Below are positions 34,427 through 42,163 of a stretch of DNA of 64,000 nucleotides, piece after piece. The stretch comes from an uncultured Clostridia bacterium. Its GTDB lineage: Bacteria > Bacillota > Clostridia > CAKSNL01 > HGM11501. The position numbers and the translations under genes were made by a program. Each line of letters begins with the position of its first letter. The stretch's first letter is position 1. The notes under the pieces are model-generated. The model ran no database searches, was not told the DNA's origin, and saw nothing but the letters and a program-made list of their open reading frames with translations. The DNA is taken from NCBI GenBank assembly GCA_934476235.1, contig CAKSNL010000004.1:62001-126000 (forward strand), in the 5' to 3' direction.

Positions 34427-35284
34427 ATGGAATATTCGGGGCTTTACATTCTTATACGCGCGCTGACGGAAAAGCGGAAGATGCACATTTCGGTGCATGA
34501 TGTTTCGGGCGTTCTGCGCTATGCGCCGCTAAACCTCCCCGAAAAATACAAAATTCATTCAAAGCCTTTCTGCGACACGGCAAAGTCCACCGTCAAAGGC
34601 TTTGACCTTTGCATGCGCTGCAAAACAAGAGCGAACCGCCGCGCGGTCGCAAAAAAGGAGCCGTTTTCAGGGCTCTGCCCCTTCGGGCTTTACGAATACT
34701 CTCTGCCAGTCGTCATGAACGGCTCGGTCATTTGCATCATCTATGCCGGAAACGCCGTGACGGACAGAGAAAAAAGCCTCGGAAAATTATCCAAGGCTTC
34801 CCGTTTTACGGGGGTTGATTCAAAATTACTTAAAAACGCACTTTCCGGAGCGGAATTTCTTTATGACGCCGAAAGCCTTATAAATTCCGCAAAGGCGGTC
34901 GAAAGCTATATTAAGCTCGTTTTATCGCAGAAGGGTGCACTGCCCGAAAGCACGGATAAAAACTGGCGCGTGCACGAGATTAAAGAGTATATCCGATCTA
35001 ACTACACCAGAAGCATAACGCTAAAGCAGCTTGCCGCACTCTATTTCGTGAACGAAAAATATTTGGGGCGCCTGTTCAGGCGCGAGACCGGGCTTACCGT
35101 AAAGCAGTTCATCAATACTTTGCGGCTTGAAAAAGCCGAGGGCGAGCTCATTTCCACGAAAAAGAGCGTGATTGACATTGCGCTTGACGCAGGCTTTTCG
35201 AACGTGACTTATTTTAACCGCCTGTTTTTCCTAAAGCACTCCGTCTCGCCCTCTTACTACCGCCTCACTCATTCGGACAGATGA
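34427..35284 (+). CDS. AraC-family regulator with PocR sensory domain
   Basis: A 285-residue regulator. The N-terminal PocR-type ligand domain (about 5-165) has the cysteines in PFCDTAKS, LCMRCKTRA and GLCPFGLYEY; PocR domains sense small hydrocarbons such as 1,3-propanediol in known cases. The C-terminal AraC HTH pair (about 180-283) has KQLAALYFVNEKYLGRLFRRETG and IDIALDAGFSNVTYFNRLF. Its likely targets are the divergent FAD oxidoreductase or the convergent zinc dehydrogenase, whose 3' end it overlaps by 20 nt. The ligand is not known. Confidence 0.82.
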   Translation: MEYSGLYILIRALTEKRKMHISVHDVSGVLRYAPLNLPEKYKIHSKPFCDTAKSTVKGFDLCMRCKTRANRRAVAKKEPFSGLCPFGLYEYSLPVVMNGSVICIIYAGNAVTDREKSLGKLSKASRFTGVDSKLLKNALSGAEFLYDAESLINSAKAVESYIKLVLSQKGALPESTDKNWRVHEIKEYIRSNYTRSITLKQLAALYFVNEKYLGRLFRRETGLTVKQFINTLRLEKAEGELISTKKSVIDIALDAGFSNVTYFNRLFFLKHSVSPSYYRLTHSDR

Positions 35285-36284
35285 TTATTTTAAAGCTCCT
35301 TTTCTTCCTGTCAGAAAGTATCCCCGGAAGCTCGGAAAGCTTTTCTGTTTTAACCATGGAGGAAACGTCAATCTTTTTACCGTCGATAAGCGCCAGCGCG
35401 CGCCCCTGAGTGTATGGGTTTATGTAGGACGCTTTTAACTCGATCTCCTTTTTGAAAAGCTCAAAGGGCTTTACGGATATCGTTTCGTCGGGTGCGGTGA
35501 GTCCGAAAAACATAACGGTGGATTTCTTTCCGGCAATGCCGATTGCCTCCTCCATCGTGCCGGGTCTTCCGACGCACTCGATAACGACCCCAACGCGGTC
35601 GATTCCGTTTTCTTTTATAACCTCTTCGGCGTTTTCGCTTAAGGGGTCTATCACAATATCGGCGCCGAGCTCTTTCGCTTTTTCAAGTTTCCCCCGGTCC
35701 GGCTCGATTGCGATGATTTTTGCCGCTCCCGAAATTTTCGCAAGCTGAAGCATTATCATGCCGATCATTCCGCAGCCGATGACGGCTACCGTGTCGCCCG
35801 GGGTGATATGGCAAAGGTCGATTCCGTGAAGGCAGCAGGCAACGGGCTCGCACATCGCCGCCTCGGTAAACGCGGTCGTGTCCGCTATTTTATAGACCTG
35901 AGACTCCGGCACCGCGGCGTATTCGGAAAATCCGCCGTTTACCGTTGTGCCGATACCTATTATATTCTCGCAGAAGTGACCGATTCCCGAGCGGCAGTAG
36001 GCGCACTTCCCGCAAAGCTTGTTCGGGTCGACCGTTACGCGGTCGCCTTCCTTAAACGCCGTAACGCCGGCACCCGTTTTTTCGATAATTCCGGAAAATT
36101 CGTGCCCGAGAACCGTTCCGGCGGGCGTTGCCGCCGCTCCCTCGTCGCCCTCGAAAATGTGCACGTCCGTTCCGCAGATTCCGCACGCCATAACTTTTAT
36201 AAGCACCTCGCCGGCGCCCGGCTCCGGCTTTTTTATTTCCTCAATTTTAATGTCGTGTTTTTTGTAAAATACCGCTGCTTTCAT
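35265..36284 (-). CDS. Zinc-dependent medium-chain alcohol dehydrogenase
   Basis: A 339-residue MDR dehydrogenase. The catalytic zinc ligands appear in GICGTDVHIFEG (Cys 38) and LGHEFSG (His and Glu near 63), the structural zinc in CGKCAYCRSGIGHFC, and NAD binding in VAVIGCGMIGMIM near 170 with IAIEPDRGK after it. The closest families are threonine, sorbitol or butanediol dehydrogenases; the substrate cannot be told. It follows the GDPD-PHP gene by 16 nt, suggesting that the two act on one substrate. Confidence 0.85.
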   Translation of the reverse strand: MKAAVFYKKHDIKIEEIKKPEPGAGEVLIKVMACGICGTDVHIFEGDEGAAATPAGTVLGHEFSGIIEKTGAGVTAFKEGDRVTVDPNKLCGKCAYCRSGIGHFCENIIGIGTTVNGGFSEYAAVPESQVYKIADTTAFTEAAMCEPVACCLHGIDLCHITPGDTVAVIGCGMIGMIMLQLAKISGAAKIIAIEPDRGKLEKAKELGADIVIDPLSENAEEVIKENGIDRVGVVIECVGRPGTMEEAIGIAGKKSTVMFFGLTAPDETISVKPFELFKKEIELKASYINPYTQGRALALIDGKKIDVSSMVKTEKLSELPGILSDRKKRSFKIIICPNE

Positions 36285-36300
36285 TTTAATTCCCCTTTTC

Positions 36301-37923
36301 TTAAAAATTTAACGTGCACTCTATAGCGTGCCGCTTTTCGTAATAATATGTATTTTTTACGCCGAGTCTTTTTAAAAGCGCATAAAGCTCTGTAAATCCG
36401 TTCGCGGCGTTTTTTTCTGTGTGCGCGTCCGACCCCGTCGTTATCAGGTATCCGCCAAGCTCAAGATACTTTTTTATCACCCACTCCTCGGGCATAAAGA
36501 CGTTATATCCGTTCCCCGGATAAACGCACGAGGAGTTTACCTCAAGCGCAATACTTCGCGATATGATGAGCTTTAATATCCCGTCGATCCTGTCAGAATA
36601 CTCCGAAAGGTCAATCCCGAGCGCATACTTTCCGTTGATGTAGCGAAGCGGGCAGCTAAGGTGCGCCAAAATGTCAAAATCGCAGGTCTTAATCATTTCC
36701 TCCATGTCGGAAAAATATTTAGAGAGGTACTCTTTCGCCGTTTCCCTTCCCATTTTCCCAAAATCTATCCCGGAATAAGGCATGTCGTACCCTGAAAACC
36801 GCACCGCGTGAACGGAGCCAATCACCGCGTCAAAGTCATATTCTCTTATAAGGCGCTCCGCCGTTTCCCTGTGCCATATCGCCTCCCCTATCTCTATGCC
36901 GCAGAGTATCTTGATTTTACTGTCGACTCCCGATATGTCTTCTCTCGCTTTTTTCGCGATCGCACTAATGTCAACTTTATCGGCGTACTCAATATCCGCG
37001 TGATCGGTCACCGCAAAGCCCGCCACGGAGCGCTCACGCTCGCTTTGCGCCATCTTTGCCACCGGGCAGTCGGAGTCGTGCGAATTTTCGGAGTGGGTGT
37101 GCATGTCAAACTTAAGACCCGGATTCTTAAAGGGCTTCACTCTCCCGTCCGTTTCCGCAATGTCGGGAGAAAAACGCGCCGCCGCATCGCGGTACGCGTC
37201 ATATCCCGTAATTATCCATATGCCGAGCGAGGCATATTTTTTTATGAGCTCTGCGCTCTCCTCATCGGCAAACGGCACACGGACCCATGACGTTTCCGCG
37301 CATTTATAGGGAAGCCACACGGTCAGCCGCTCCTTGGGCACAAGCTTTGAAAGCGCTGCCAGCGCCTCATCGGTCACCGCCCCGTCATAATCCAGATTGG
37401 CGTCCGGCACAGCGTCAAGGCATTTTTTCGCAAAGTCAGCGCTTGCGGCGGTGAATGACAAAATATTGCCGTAAGGCTTTGCCTCGTCAAAAAGCGCGGT
37501 CAGGACATCTTCCGGAAAAGATGCAATCTTGCCGTCAAGTTTTAACCTTATGTTCTCTCTTGCGGCAAAGTGCAGAACGTCCGAAAAAAGCGGGAGCTCC
37601 TCCCCGCGGAACTTCTCCCCGCAGGCTATGCCGTAGTCAAACGCCTTAGCCTCGCGGTACGTGACAGAATGAATATTTATTTTTCTTTCAATTGCGCTCC
37701 CGTCGGAATTTCTCGCCGTACGGTTTATCTCCTCATCGTGAAGAATTACTATTTTTTTATCGAGCGTGTACTCCGGGTCAAGCTCAATAACATCGTATCC
37801 CTGAAAAAGGGCGCGGTAAAACGCGGAAAACGTGTTTTCCGGACACTCGGACGATACTCCCCGGTGCGCCTGAAGCTTTGTTTTTATCAATTCAAAATCA
37901 GCTCCTTGGTTGACATCTTTCAA
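36301..37923 (-). CDS. GDPD-PHP fusion protein
   Basis: A 540-residue two-domain protein. The N-terminal part (about 15-255) is a glycerophosphodiester phosphodiesterase barrel: QAHRGVSSECPENT, VIELDPEYT and ILHDEEINRT carry the His/Glu/Asp/His set. The C-terminal part (about 275-520) is a PHP phosphoesterase: FDMHTHSENSHDSD, VTDHADIEY, GIEIGEA, GSVHAV, HLSCP and TTGSDAH hold the metal ligands. Both active sites look intact. No signal peptide, so cytoplasmic. The pairing suggests release of a phosphomonoester from a phosphodiester and then its hydrolysis. First gene before the zinc dehydrogenase. Confidence 0.82.
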   Translation of the reverse strand: MKDVNQGADFELIKTKLQAHRGVSSECPENTFSAFYRALFQGYDVIELDPEYTLDKKIVILHDEEINRTARNSDGSAIERKINIHSVTYREAKAFDYGIACGEKFRGEELPLFSDVLHFAARENIRLKLDGKIASFPEDVLTALFDEAKPYGNILSFTAASADFAKKCLDAVPDANLDYDGAVTDEALAALSKLVPKERLTVWLPYKCAETSWVRVPFADEESAELIKKYASLGIWIITGYDAYRDAAARFSPDIAETDGRVKPFKNPGLKFDMHTHSENSHDSDCPVAKMAQSERERSVAGFAVTDHADIEYADKVDISAIAKKAREDISGVDSKIKILCGIEIGEAIWHRETAERLIREYDFDAVIGSVHAVRFSGYDMPYSGIDFGKMGRETAKEYLSKYFSDMEEMIKTCDFDILAHLSCPLRYINGKYALGIDLSEYSDRIDGILKLIISRSIALEVNSSCVYPGNGYNVFMPEEWVIKKYLELGGYLITTGSDAHTEKNAANGFTELYALLKRLGVKNTYYYEKRHAIECTLNF

Positions 37924-37928
37924 AAACA

Positions 37929-37957
37929 GTTATATAATAAATTGAGCATTAAGTCAA
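37929..37957 (-). promoter_or_regulatory. Promoter of the GDPD-PHP/dehydrogenase operon
   Basis: Minus-strand TTGACT and TATAAC with a 17-nt spacer; the -10 lies only 6 nt from the ATG at 37923, so the transcript may be nearly leaderless if this start is right (next in-frame Met is far downstream). Confidence 0.5.
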
Positions 37958-37978
37958 TAAAAACCGTTAAAAATGAAA

Positions 37979-38002
37979 AAACAGTCATTTTTTTGACTGT
38001 TT
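37979..38002. promoter_or_regulatory. Inverted repeat upstream of the DeoR regulator (candidate operator)
   Basis: AAACAGTCA and TGACTGTTT flank a short T run. It sits between the divergent GDPD-PHP promoter and the regulator ribosome site. It could be an autoregulatory operator or a 5'-leader hairpin. Confidence 0.45.
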
Positions 38003-38013
38003 GGAGGGTTCAT

Positions 38014-38733
38014 ATGAGCAAAGAACGCGAAAAAGAAATATTAAAATTACTCCTGGCAAAGAAGAAAGTGACGGTTTGCGAGCTTTCCGAAAAGCTTTAT
38101 ACCAGCGCCTCCTCCGTCCGCCGCGACCTTGCGCGGCTTGAAAAGCAGGGGCTTATAAAAAGGGTGCACGGAGGCGCCCAAATCCTTGAGGACAGTATAT
38201 CGTCTTTAAAGATTCCCTTTGTAATGCGCGAGCTTGAGCAGTCGGATGCGAAAATTCTGATTGCGAAAAAGGCGATCGGTCTTGTGTCCGATTACGATGT
38301 GATATTTATGGACGCTTCGTCAAGCGCGTACACGCTGATTCCGTACCTCGCGTCCAAAAACCACCTCACGGTCATAACGAACGGGGTAAAAACGCTTTCC
38401 CGGCTCGGCGAGTTCGGTATAAAAGCCATCTCCACCGGGGGTGAGCTTATGCCCTCGTGCAGTGCGCTCATCGGCGAGGAGGCGTATAAAACTATCGCGC
38501 ACTTTAATGCAAACATTGCGTTTTTCTCGTGCCGCGGCTTATCCCCGTCCGGCATGCTTACAGATTTTTCCGATGAAGAAAACTACGTCAGACTCCGCAT
38601 GATAGAGCGCTCCGAAAAGTCATACCTTCTCTGCGCCGGGGACAAATTTCAAAAAAGCTATTTTCACAACCTGTGCTCATATAAGGACATAACGGGCATT
38701 ATTTCGGACGCGCCGGTACCCGACTTTTCATAA
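38014..38733 (+). CDS. DeoR-family transcriptional regulator
   Basis: A 239-residue repressor. The N-terminal DeoR HTH (about 1-58; VTVCELSEKLYTSASSVRRDL and KRVHGGAQ) is followed by the sugar-phosphate-sensing DeoRC domain (about 75-230) with MDASSSAYTLIPYL and VITNGVKTLSRL. Such proteins repress sugar or polyol genes and release DNA on binding a phosphorylated sugar. The start is set by GGAGGG six bases upstream of ATG; the frame is open far upstream but without family similarity. Divergent from GDPD-PHP/dehydrogenase, which it probably controls. Confidence 0.88.
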   Translation: MSKEREKEILKLLLAKKKVTVCELSEKLYTSASSVRRDLARLEKQGLIKRVHGGAQILEDSISSLKIPFVMRELEQSDAKILIAKKAIGLVSDYDVIFMDASSSAYTLIPYLASKNHLTVITNGVKTLSRLGEFGIKAISTGGELMPSCSALIGEEAYKTIAHFNANIAFFSCRGLSPSGMLTDFSDEENYVRLRMIERSEKSYLLCAGDKFQKSYFHNLCSYKDITGIISDAPVPDFS

Positions 38734-38859
38734 TAAGCCTTCGTCTCTCTTTTCGCAGAACTCAATAAATTTACGGGCTGCGGGAGAGAGATTTTTCTTG
38801 CTTTTAACCGAAAGCCCGATCGAGCGGTAATAAGGCTCATCAAAGTGCCGGAAGGCATT
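38728..38859 (-). pseudogene. LysR-type regulator remnant (C-terminal 43 residues)
   Basis: The minus strand encodes FDEPYYRSIGLSVKSKKNL then SPAARKFIEFCEKRDEGLL and a stop. This matches the end of the LysR substrate-binding domain. An in-frame stop lies just upstream and no start, HTH or ribosome site follows, so the rest of the gene is lost. It overlaps the DeoR stop by 6 nt. Confidence 0.55.
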
Positions 38860-38970
38860 TTAAGGGACGCGGCACTGTCGGTTTTGCGGCGGGCAGCAAA
38901 TGATATCCCTTTTGTAAAGCCTCGGCTTTCTTTTAGTGCCGCGGCAAAAATTTTAAAAATCGTTTTACCA

Positions 38971-39004
38971 AAGAAAAAGACGCCCGACAGGACGTCTTTT
39001 TCTT
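38971..39004 (-). terminator. Terminator of tRNA-Trp
   Basis: Stem AAAGAAAAAGACG / CGTCTTTTTCTTT around an 11-nt loop directly after the tRNA 3' end on the minus strand. Confidence 0.8.
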
Positions 39005-39080
39005 TGGCAGGGGCAGTAAGACTTGAACTCACGGCACGCGGTTTTGGAGACCGCTGCTCTACCAACTGAGCTATACCCCT
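39005..39080 (-). tRNA. tRNA-Trp (anticodon CCA)
   Basis: A 76-nt cloverleaf on the minus strand with acceptor AGGGGTA / TGCCCCT, D-arm GCTC...GAGC, anticodon arm GCGGT-CTCCAAA-ACCGC, T-arm with GTTCAAGTC, discriminator G and encoded CCA. Confidence 0.94.
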
Positions 39081-39093
39081 ATGCAACAAATTG

Positions 39094-39123
39094 ATTATAT
39101 CACATTTATACGCAATCTGTCAA
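39094..39123 (-). promoter_or_regulatory. Promoter of tRNA-Trp
   Basis: Minus-strand TTGACA and TATAAT with an 18-nt spacer, 14 nt upstream of the tRNA. Confidence 0.8.
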
Positions 39124-39140
39124 GCATTTTTTTCGCTATC

Positions 39141-39170
39141 GGGCGCCGCACAAAAATATGTGCGGCGCCC
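39141..39170 (-). terminator. Strong hairpin after the glycyl-radical operon
   Basis: 12-bp GC-rich stem GGGCGCCGCACA / TGTGCGGCGCCC with a 6-nt loop, 14 nt after the enzyme stop. No T run follows directly on the minus strand, so it may stabilise the 3' end instead of terminating. Confidence 0.55.
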
Positions 39171-39183
39171 GTCTTAAGCTTTA

Positions 39184-41409
39184 TTACATTCCCACTAAGA
39201 ACCTGTCGACAACGAGCTGGCGGAACTCCTTTGAAAGCGTTGCAAAATACGCCGTAAAGCCCGTGACCCTCACCACAAGATCGGGATAAAGCTTCGGGTC
39301 CTTATGCGCCGCCAAAAGCTTATCCTTATCCAGAATGTTGATGTTAATCAGCGTGCCGCCCATCTTAAAGTGCGTTTCGATAAGATTTAAGACCTTTTCC
39401 ACGCCGCCCTCGTCCGCGGTGATTCCGGGATCGAACTCCAGCTGAAGGGGAGCGGTGTTGCCGTATCCGCACTGAACAGAGGCGATTCCGTTTGCCTGTG
39501 CGGTGACCGCGCCGTCCGCGCGGAAGCCGGGATTGGGGTTTGCACCGTGCGAAATCGGCTCGCCTTTTAGTCTGCCGTTCGGCGTTGCGCCGACGGTGGA
39601 GCCGTACTCTATCGACCGCGCCCACGAGAACCAGCCGGGGATGAGCTTTCTGCCCTCAGGCATGCTTTGGTTATGCACCTTGTCAACAAAGCTATCGGTA
39701 AGTCTTTTTGCCCACTCGTCCGATACCGTGCCGCCGTGGCAATATCTCGGCGCGGACTTTAACATGGCGCGGACTCTTTTTCCGTTTTCACCGCCGAAAT
39801 TGTTTTCAAGATTTTCGTAAAGCTCATCCCACGAGAGCACCTTTTCCTTTTCAATGCGCGTCTGCATTGCACCGAACGAGTCTGCAACGACCGCGAGACC
39901 CGCACCGTCCACTCCGACGGTGTACATCTCGGCGCACTCGGATATGTCTTTTCCTTCTTCTATCGTGTGGTGCATCATAAGGTTCATGATAAGCTCGGGA
40001 GTGACCTTTGCCTGATGCTCGATATGAAGGTTAACGCCCGCGGCAACGACTTCGACCGCCTTTTTAAGGTGAGCATTATAGAGCTCAAACAGCCTTTCGG
40101 TTGAGCGCTCCTTCTCATGCTTCATATCCTTTAAGGCTTCCTCCATCACCTTCGCGACGTTGATCTTTACCGTGTCGTTCATCGGAAATTCCTTCCCGGG
40201 GATGCACATCCAGTTGCAGCCGACGGCGATGCGCTCGCGCGCGGTCTTTTTGTCAAAGCCGTTTCTCATATATCCCTCTGCCAAAGGCTTATCTCCGCAA
40301 AAGCGCGGCCAGCCGTTTTTGTTCTTGAAAAGGCAGCCGACCGCCTTTTTAAGAAACTCCCTGTCGCAGTTTTCGTGCACTCTGACCGAGAGGTTCGCGG
40401 CAATATTTATTTCATCCGCCGCGTCCAAAATAAGATATGAAAGGTGGTTTGTAAGGTCCTTATCGTTCTCGTCCACACCGGATATCTGATAATAGTGCGG
40501 GTCAATCAGCAAGAGGTTTGCAATCAAAAACTTTGCCTTTTCATCATCCAATATTCCCGCCTTTATGTCCCGCTCATAGTAGGGATAAAGCAGCGTATCA
40601 AGCTGGAATCCCGCGCCGTCGCGCGTGTATATTCTTGACGCGCAGTTAAAATACGCCGTCCACTGGCAGACCTCGTAAAACGTTTTAGGCGCGCCGGTTC
40701 TTACATTTTTGCTGACAGCGAGCATTTCCGAAAGGCTTTCCTTTATCTCGGGGCGCTCCTCTGACATGATAAGCTCCTCTATTTTTTCAATATGCCTGTC
40801 GATAAAGCGGATTATCGCGCGGACACACTTTTCCTCCGCGTCATAAAACGCCTTTTTATCGGGATTTATTTTTCTGTATTTTTCTATCTTTTCCAAAAAT
40901 CCGCCGAAGCCCATGTCAAAGCCCATCCTATAATCGCACGCCAAGTGCGCGTCCCCGTCAATACCGGAGGTAATGTTGTACTTTTCCTGCCAGGGCTTTA
41001 AATCGTCATACGGGAAGCGTATCTCGTCCCAGCGCTTACTCCCGACGTCATTTTTCTCCTCCTCGGTGAGTATATGTATGTGTGAATTTTTAGTCTGCCA
41101 CTTGGGAGAAAAGTGCTTGTCGCCGCGGTAGTGCACTAACATGTCGCGCCACCTTCCGGCAAGCATCTCCATCGGGTCGACGTAAGCCGGATGCGCGTCT
41201 ATGACGCGGCAGAAATTCTCACTCATGCCGTCCAGGTCATAAAAACTGTAATTCGGGCTGTTGTACCACGGGTCGACGCTGTAATCCTCCGGAAGCGGCA
41301 CCGTTCCGAAATCGTCGATATCCATAAATCCGTCCTGCTCCTTTTTCTCGAGCGTATGGCGGATCTTTGTGTCGCGCATACTTTTAATTCTATCTTTGTA
41401 AGTCAGCAT
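39184..41409 (-). CDS. Glycyl-radical enzyme of unassigned class
   Basis: A 741-residue pyruvate-formate-lyase-superfamily protein. The C-terminal glycyl-radical motif is RVTGFTAYF with radical Gly717. The active-site loop reads IAVGCNWMCIPGKEF: Cys398 is the expected thiyl residue, but the position that holds Glu in dehydratases, C-S lyases and decarboxylases (Gly-Cys-x-Glu) is Trp400, and a second Cys402 lies on the loop. It also lacks the Cys-Cys pair of pyruvate formate-lyase. It follows its activase with a 20-nt overlap. The fold is clear; the reaction is not. The operon oxidoreductase hints at a sugar- or polyol-like substrate. Confidence 0.9.
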   Translation of the reverse strand: MLTYKDRIKSMRDTKIRHTLEKKEQDGFMDIDDFGTVPLPEDYSVDPWYNSPNYSFYDLDGMSENFCRVIDAHPAYVDPMEMLAGRWRDMLVHYRGDKHFSPKWQTKNSHIHILTEEEKNDVGSKRWDEIRFPYDDLKPWQEKYNITSGIDGDAHLACDYRMGFDMGFGGFLEKIEKYRKINPDKKAFYDAEEKCVRAIIRFIDRHIEKIEELIMSEERPEIKESLSEMLAVSKNVRTGAPKTFYEVCQWTAYFNCASRIYTRDGAGFQLDTLLYPYYERDIKAGILDDEKAKFLIANLLLIDPHYYQISGVDENDKDLTNHLSYLILDAADEINIAANLSVRVHENCDREFLKKAVGCLFKNKNGWPRFCGDKPLAEGYMRNGFDKKTARERIAVGCNWMCIPGKEFPMNDTVKINVAKVMEEALKDMKHEKERSTERLFELYNAHLKKAVEVVAAGVNLHIEHQAKVTPELIMNLMMHHTIEEGKDISECAEMYTVGVDGAGLAVVADSFGAMQTRIEKEKVLSWDELYENLENNFGGENGKRVRAMLKSAPRYCHGGTVSDEWAKRLTDSFVDKVHNQSMPEGRKLIPGWFSWARSIEYGSTVGATPNGRLKGEPISHGANPNPGFRADGAVTAQANGIASVQCGYGNTAPLQLEFDPGITADEGGVEKVLNLIETHFKMGGTLININILDKDKLLAAHKDPKLYPDLVVRVTGFTAYFATLSKEFRQLVVDRFLVGM

Positions 41410-42163
41410 AGGTCTTTAACTCCTCCATTTTTTCTTTCCCGGGCGAAGTGAATTTTTCCTGTTCGCGCCCGAGCGCATGAGCCTTTGAAATTCCGAGCGG
41501 GTGGTACGCCAAAAGCTCATAGTTCACTATATTGGAAAATCCGGACAAAAATCCGCGTATCTTTCCTATTTCCTCTTTCCCGTCGTTGACCCCCGGAATA
41601 ACAGGAGTCCTCACGATAAAGGGGATGCCAAGTCCGTCCAGCTTTTTAAAGTTCTCTTTTATGACCTCGTTTCCGACGCCCGTGTATTTTTTGTGCTTAT
41701 CCGAGTCCCATATCTTAAGGTCGCACATCACAAGGTCCATCTTTTTAAACACCTTTTCGTCAAAGATGATCATAGACGTTTCGATTGCCGTGCCGACGCC
41801 CTCTTTTTTGCACATATCGGCAAGACGGCTCACGGCGTCCTTCTGCCACATGGGCTCTCCGCCGGAAAATGTGACCCCGCCGTCATTTCCGTAATATGCG
41901 CGGTCGGACAGTATTTCGCCCATTATCTCCTCATCCGTCATGTCTTTCCCGCACATTACCTTAGCGCCGGAATAGCATCCCTTTGCGCACTGCCCGCAGC
42001 CGATGCACTTTTCGGGATAGAACATCATCTCGGGCTTCGGGTCTATGCACTCAGGATTGTGGCACCATGCGCAGTTTAATGGGCACCCCTTAAAGAACAC
42101 GACTGTTCTTATTCCCGGGCCGTCATGAACGGACGCGCGCTCAATGTCGGTTACAATGCTCAT
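41390..42163 (-). CDS. Glycyl-radical enzyme activating protein (radical SAM)
   Basis: A 257-residue radical-SAM activase. The SAM-cluster motif is CPLNCAWC (Cys27, 31, 34), preceded by VHDGPGIRTVVFFKG. A ferredoxin-like insert has CIGCGQCAKGC (Cys53, 56, 59, 63), giving one complete extra cluster; most activases of dehydratase-type enzymes carry two and are nearer 300 residues. VTFSGGEPMWQ near 97 contacts SAM, and DLKIWDSDKHKKYTG is family-typical. It lies between the Gfo/Idh/MocA gene and the enzyme, overlapping both, so it surely serves that enzyme. Confidence 0.92.
   Translation of the reverse strand: MSIVTDIERASVHDGPGIRTVVFFKGCPLNCAWCHNPECIDPKPEMMFYPEKCIGCGQCAKGCYSGAKVMCGKDMTDEEIMGEILSDRAYYGNDGGVTFSGGEPMWQKDAVSRLADMCKKEGVGTAIETSMIIFDEKVFKKMDLVMCDLKIWDSDKHKKYTGVGNEVIKENFKKLDGLGIPFIVRTPVIPGVNDGKEEIGKIRGFLSGFSNIVNYELLAYHPLGISKAHALGREQEKFTSPGKEKMEELKTYADLQR

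Noticed and set aside
37570..38013. N-terminal extension of the DeoR gene
   Set aside because: The frame is open upstream but overlaps the GDPD-PHP gene and promoter; the ATG at 38014 has GGAGGG and starts the HTH correctly.
38860..39089. Protein continuing from the LysR relic into tRNA-Trp
   Set aside because: The relic frame is closed by a stop at 38860-38862, and the alternative open frame translates the tRNA and terminator.
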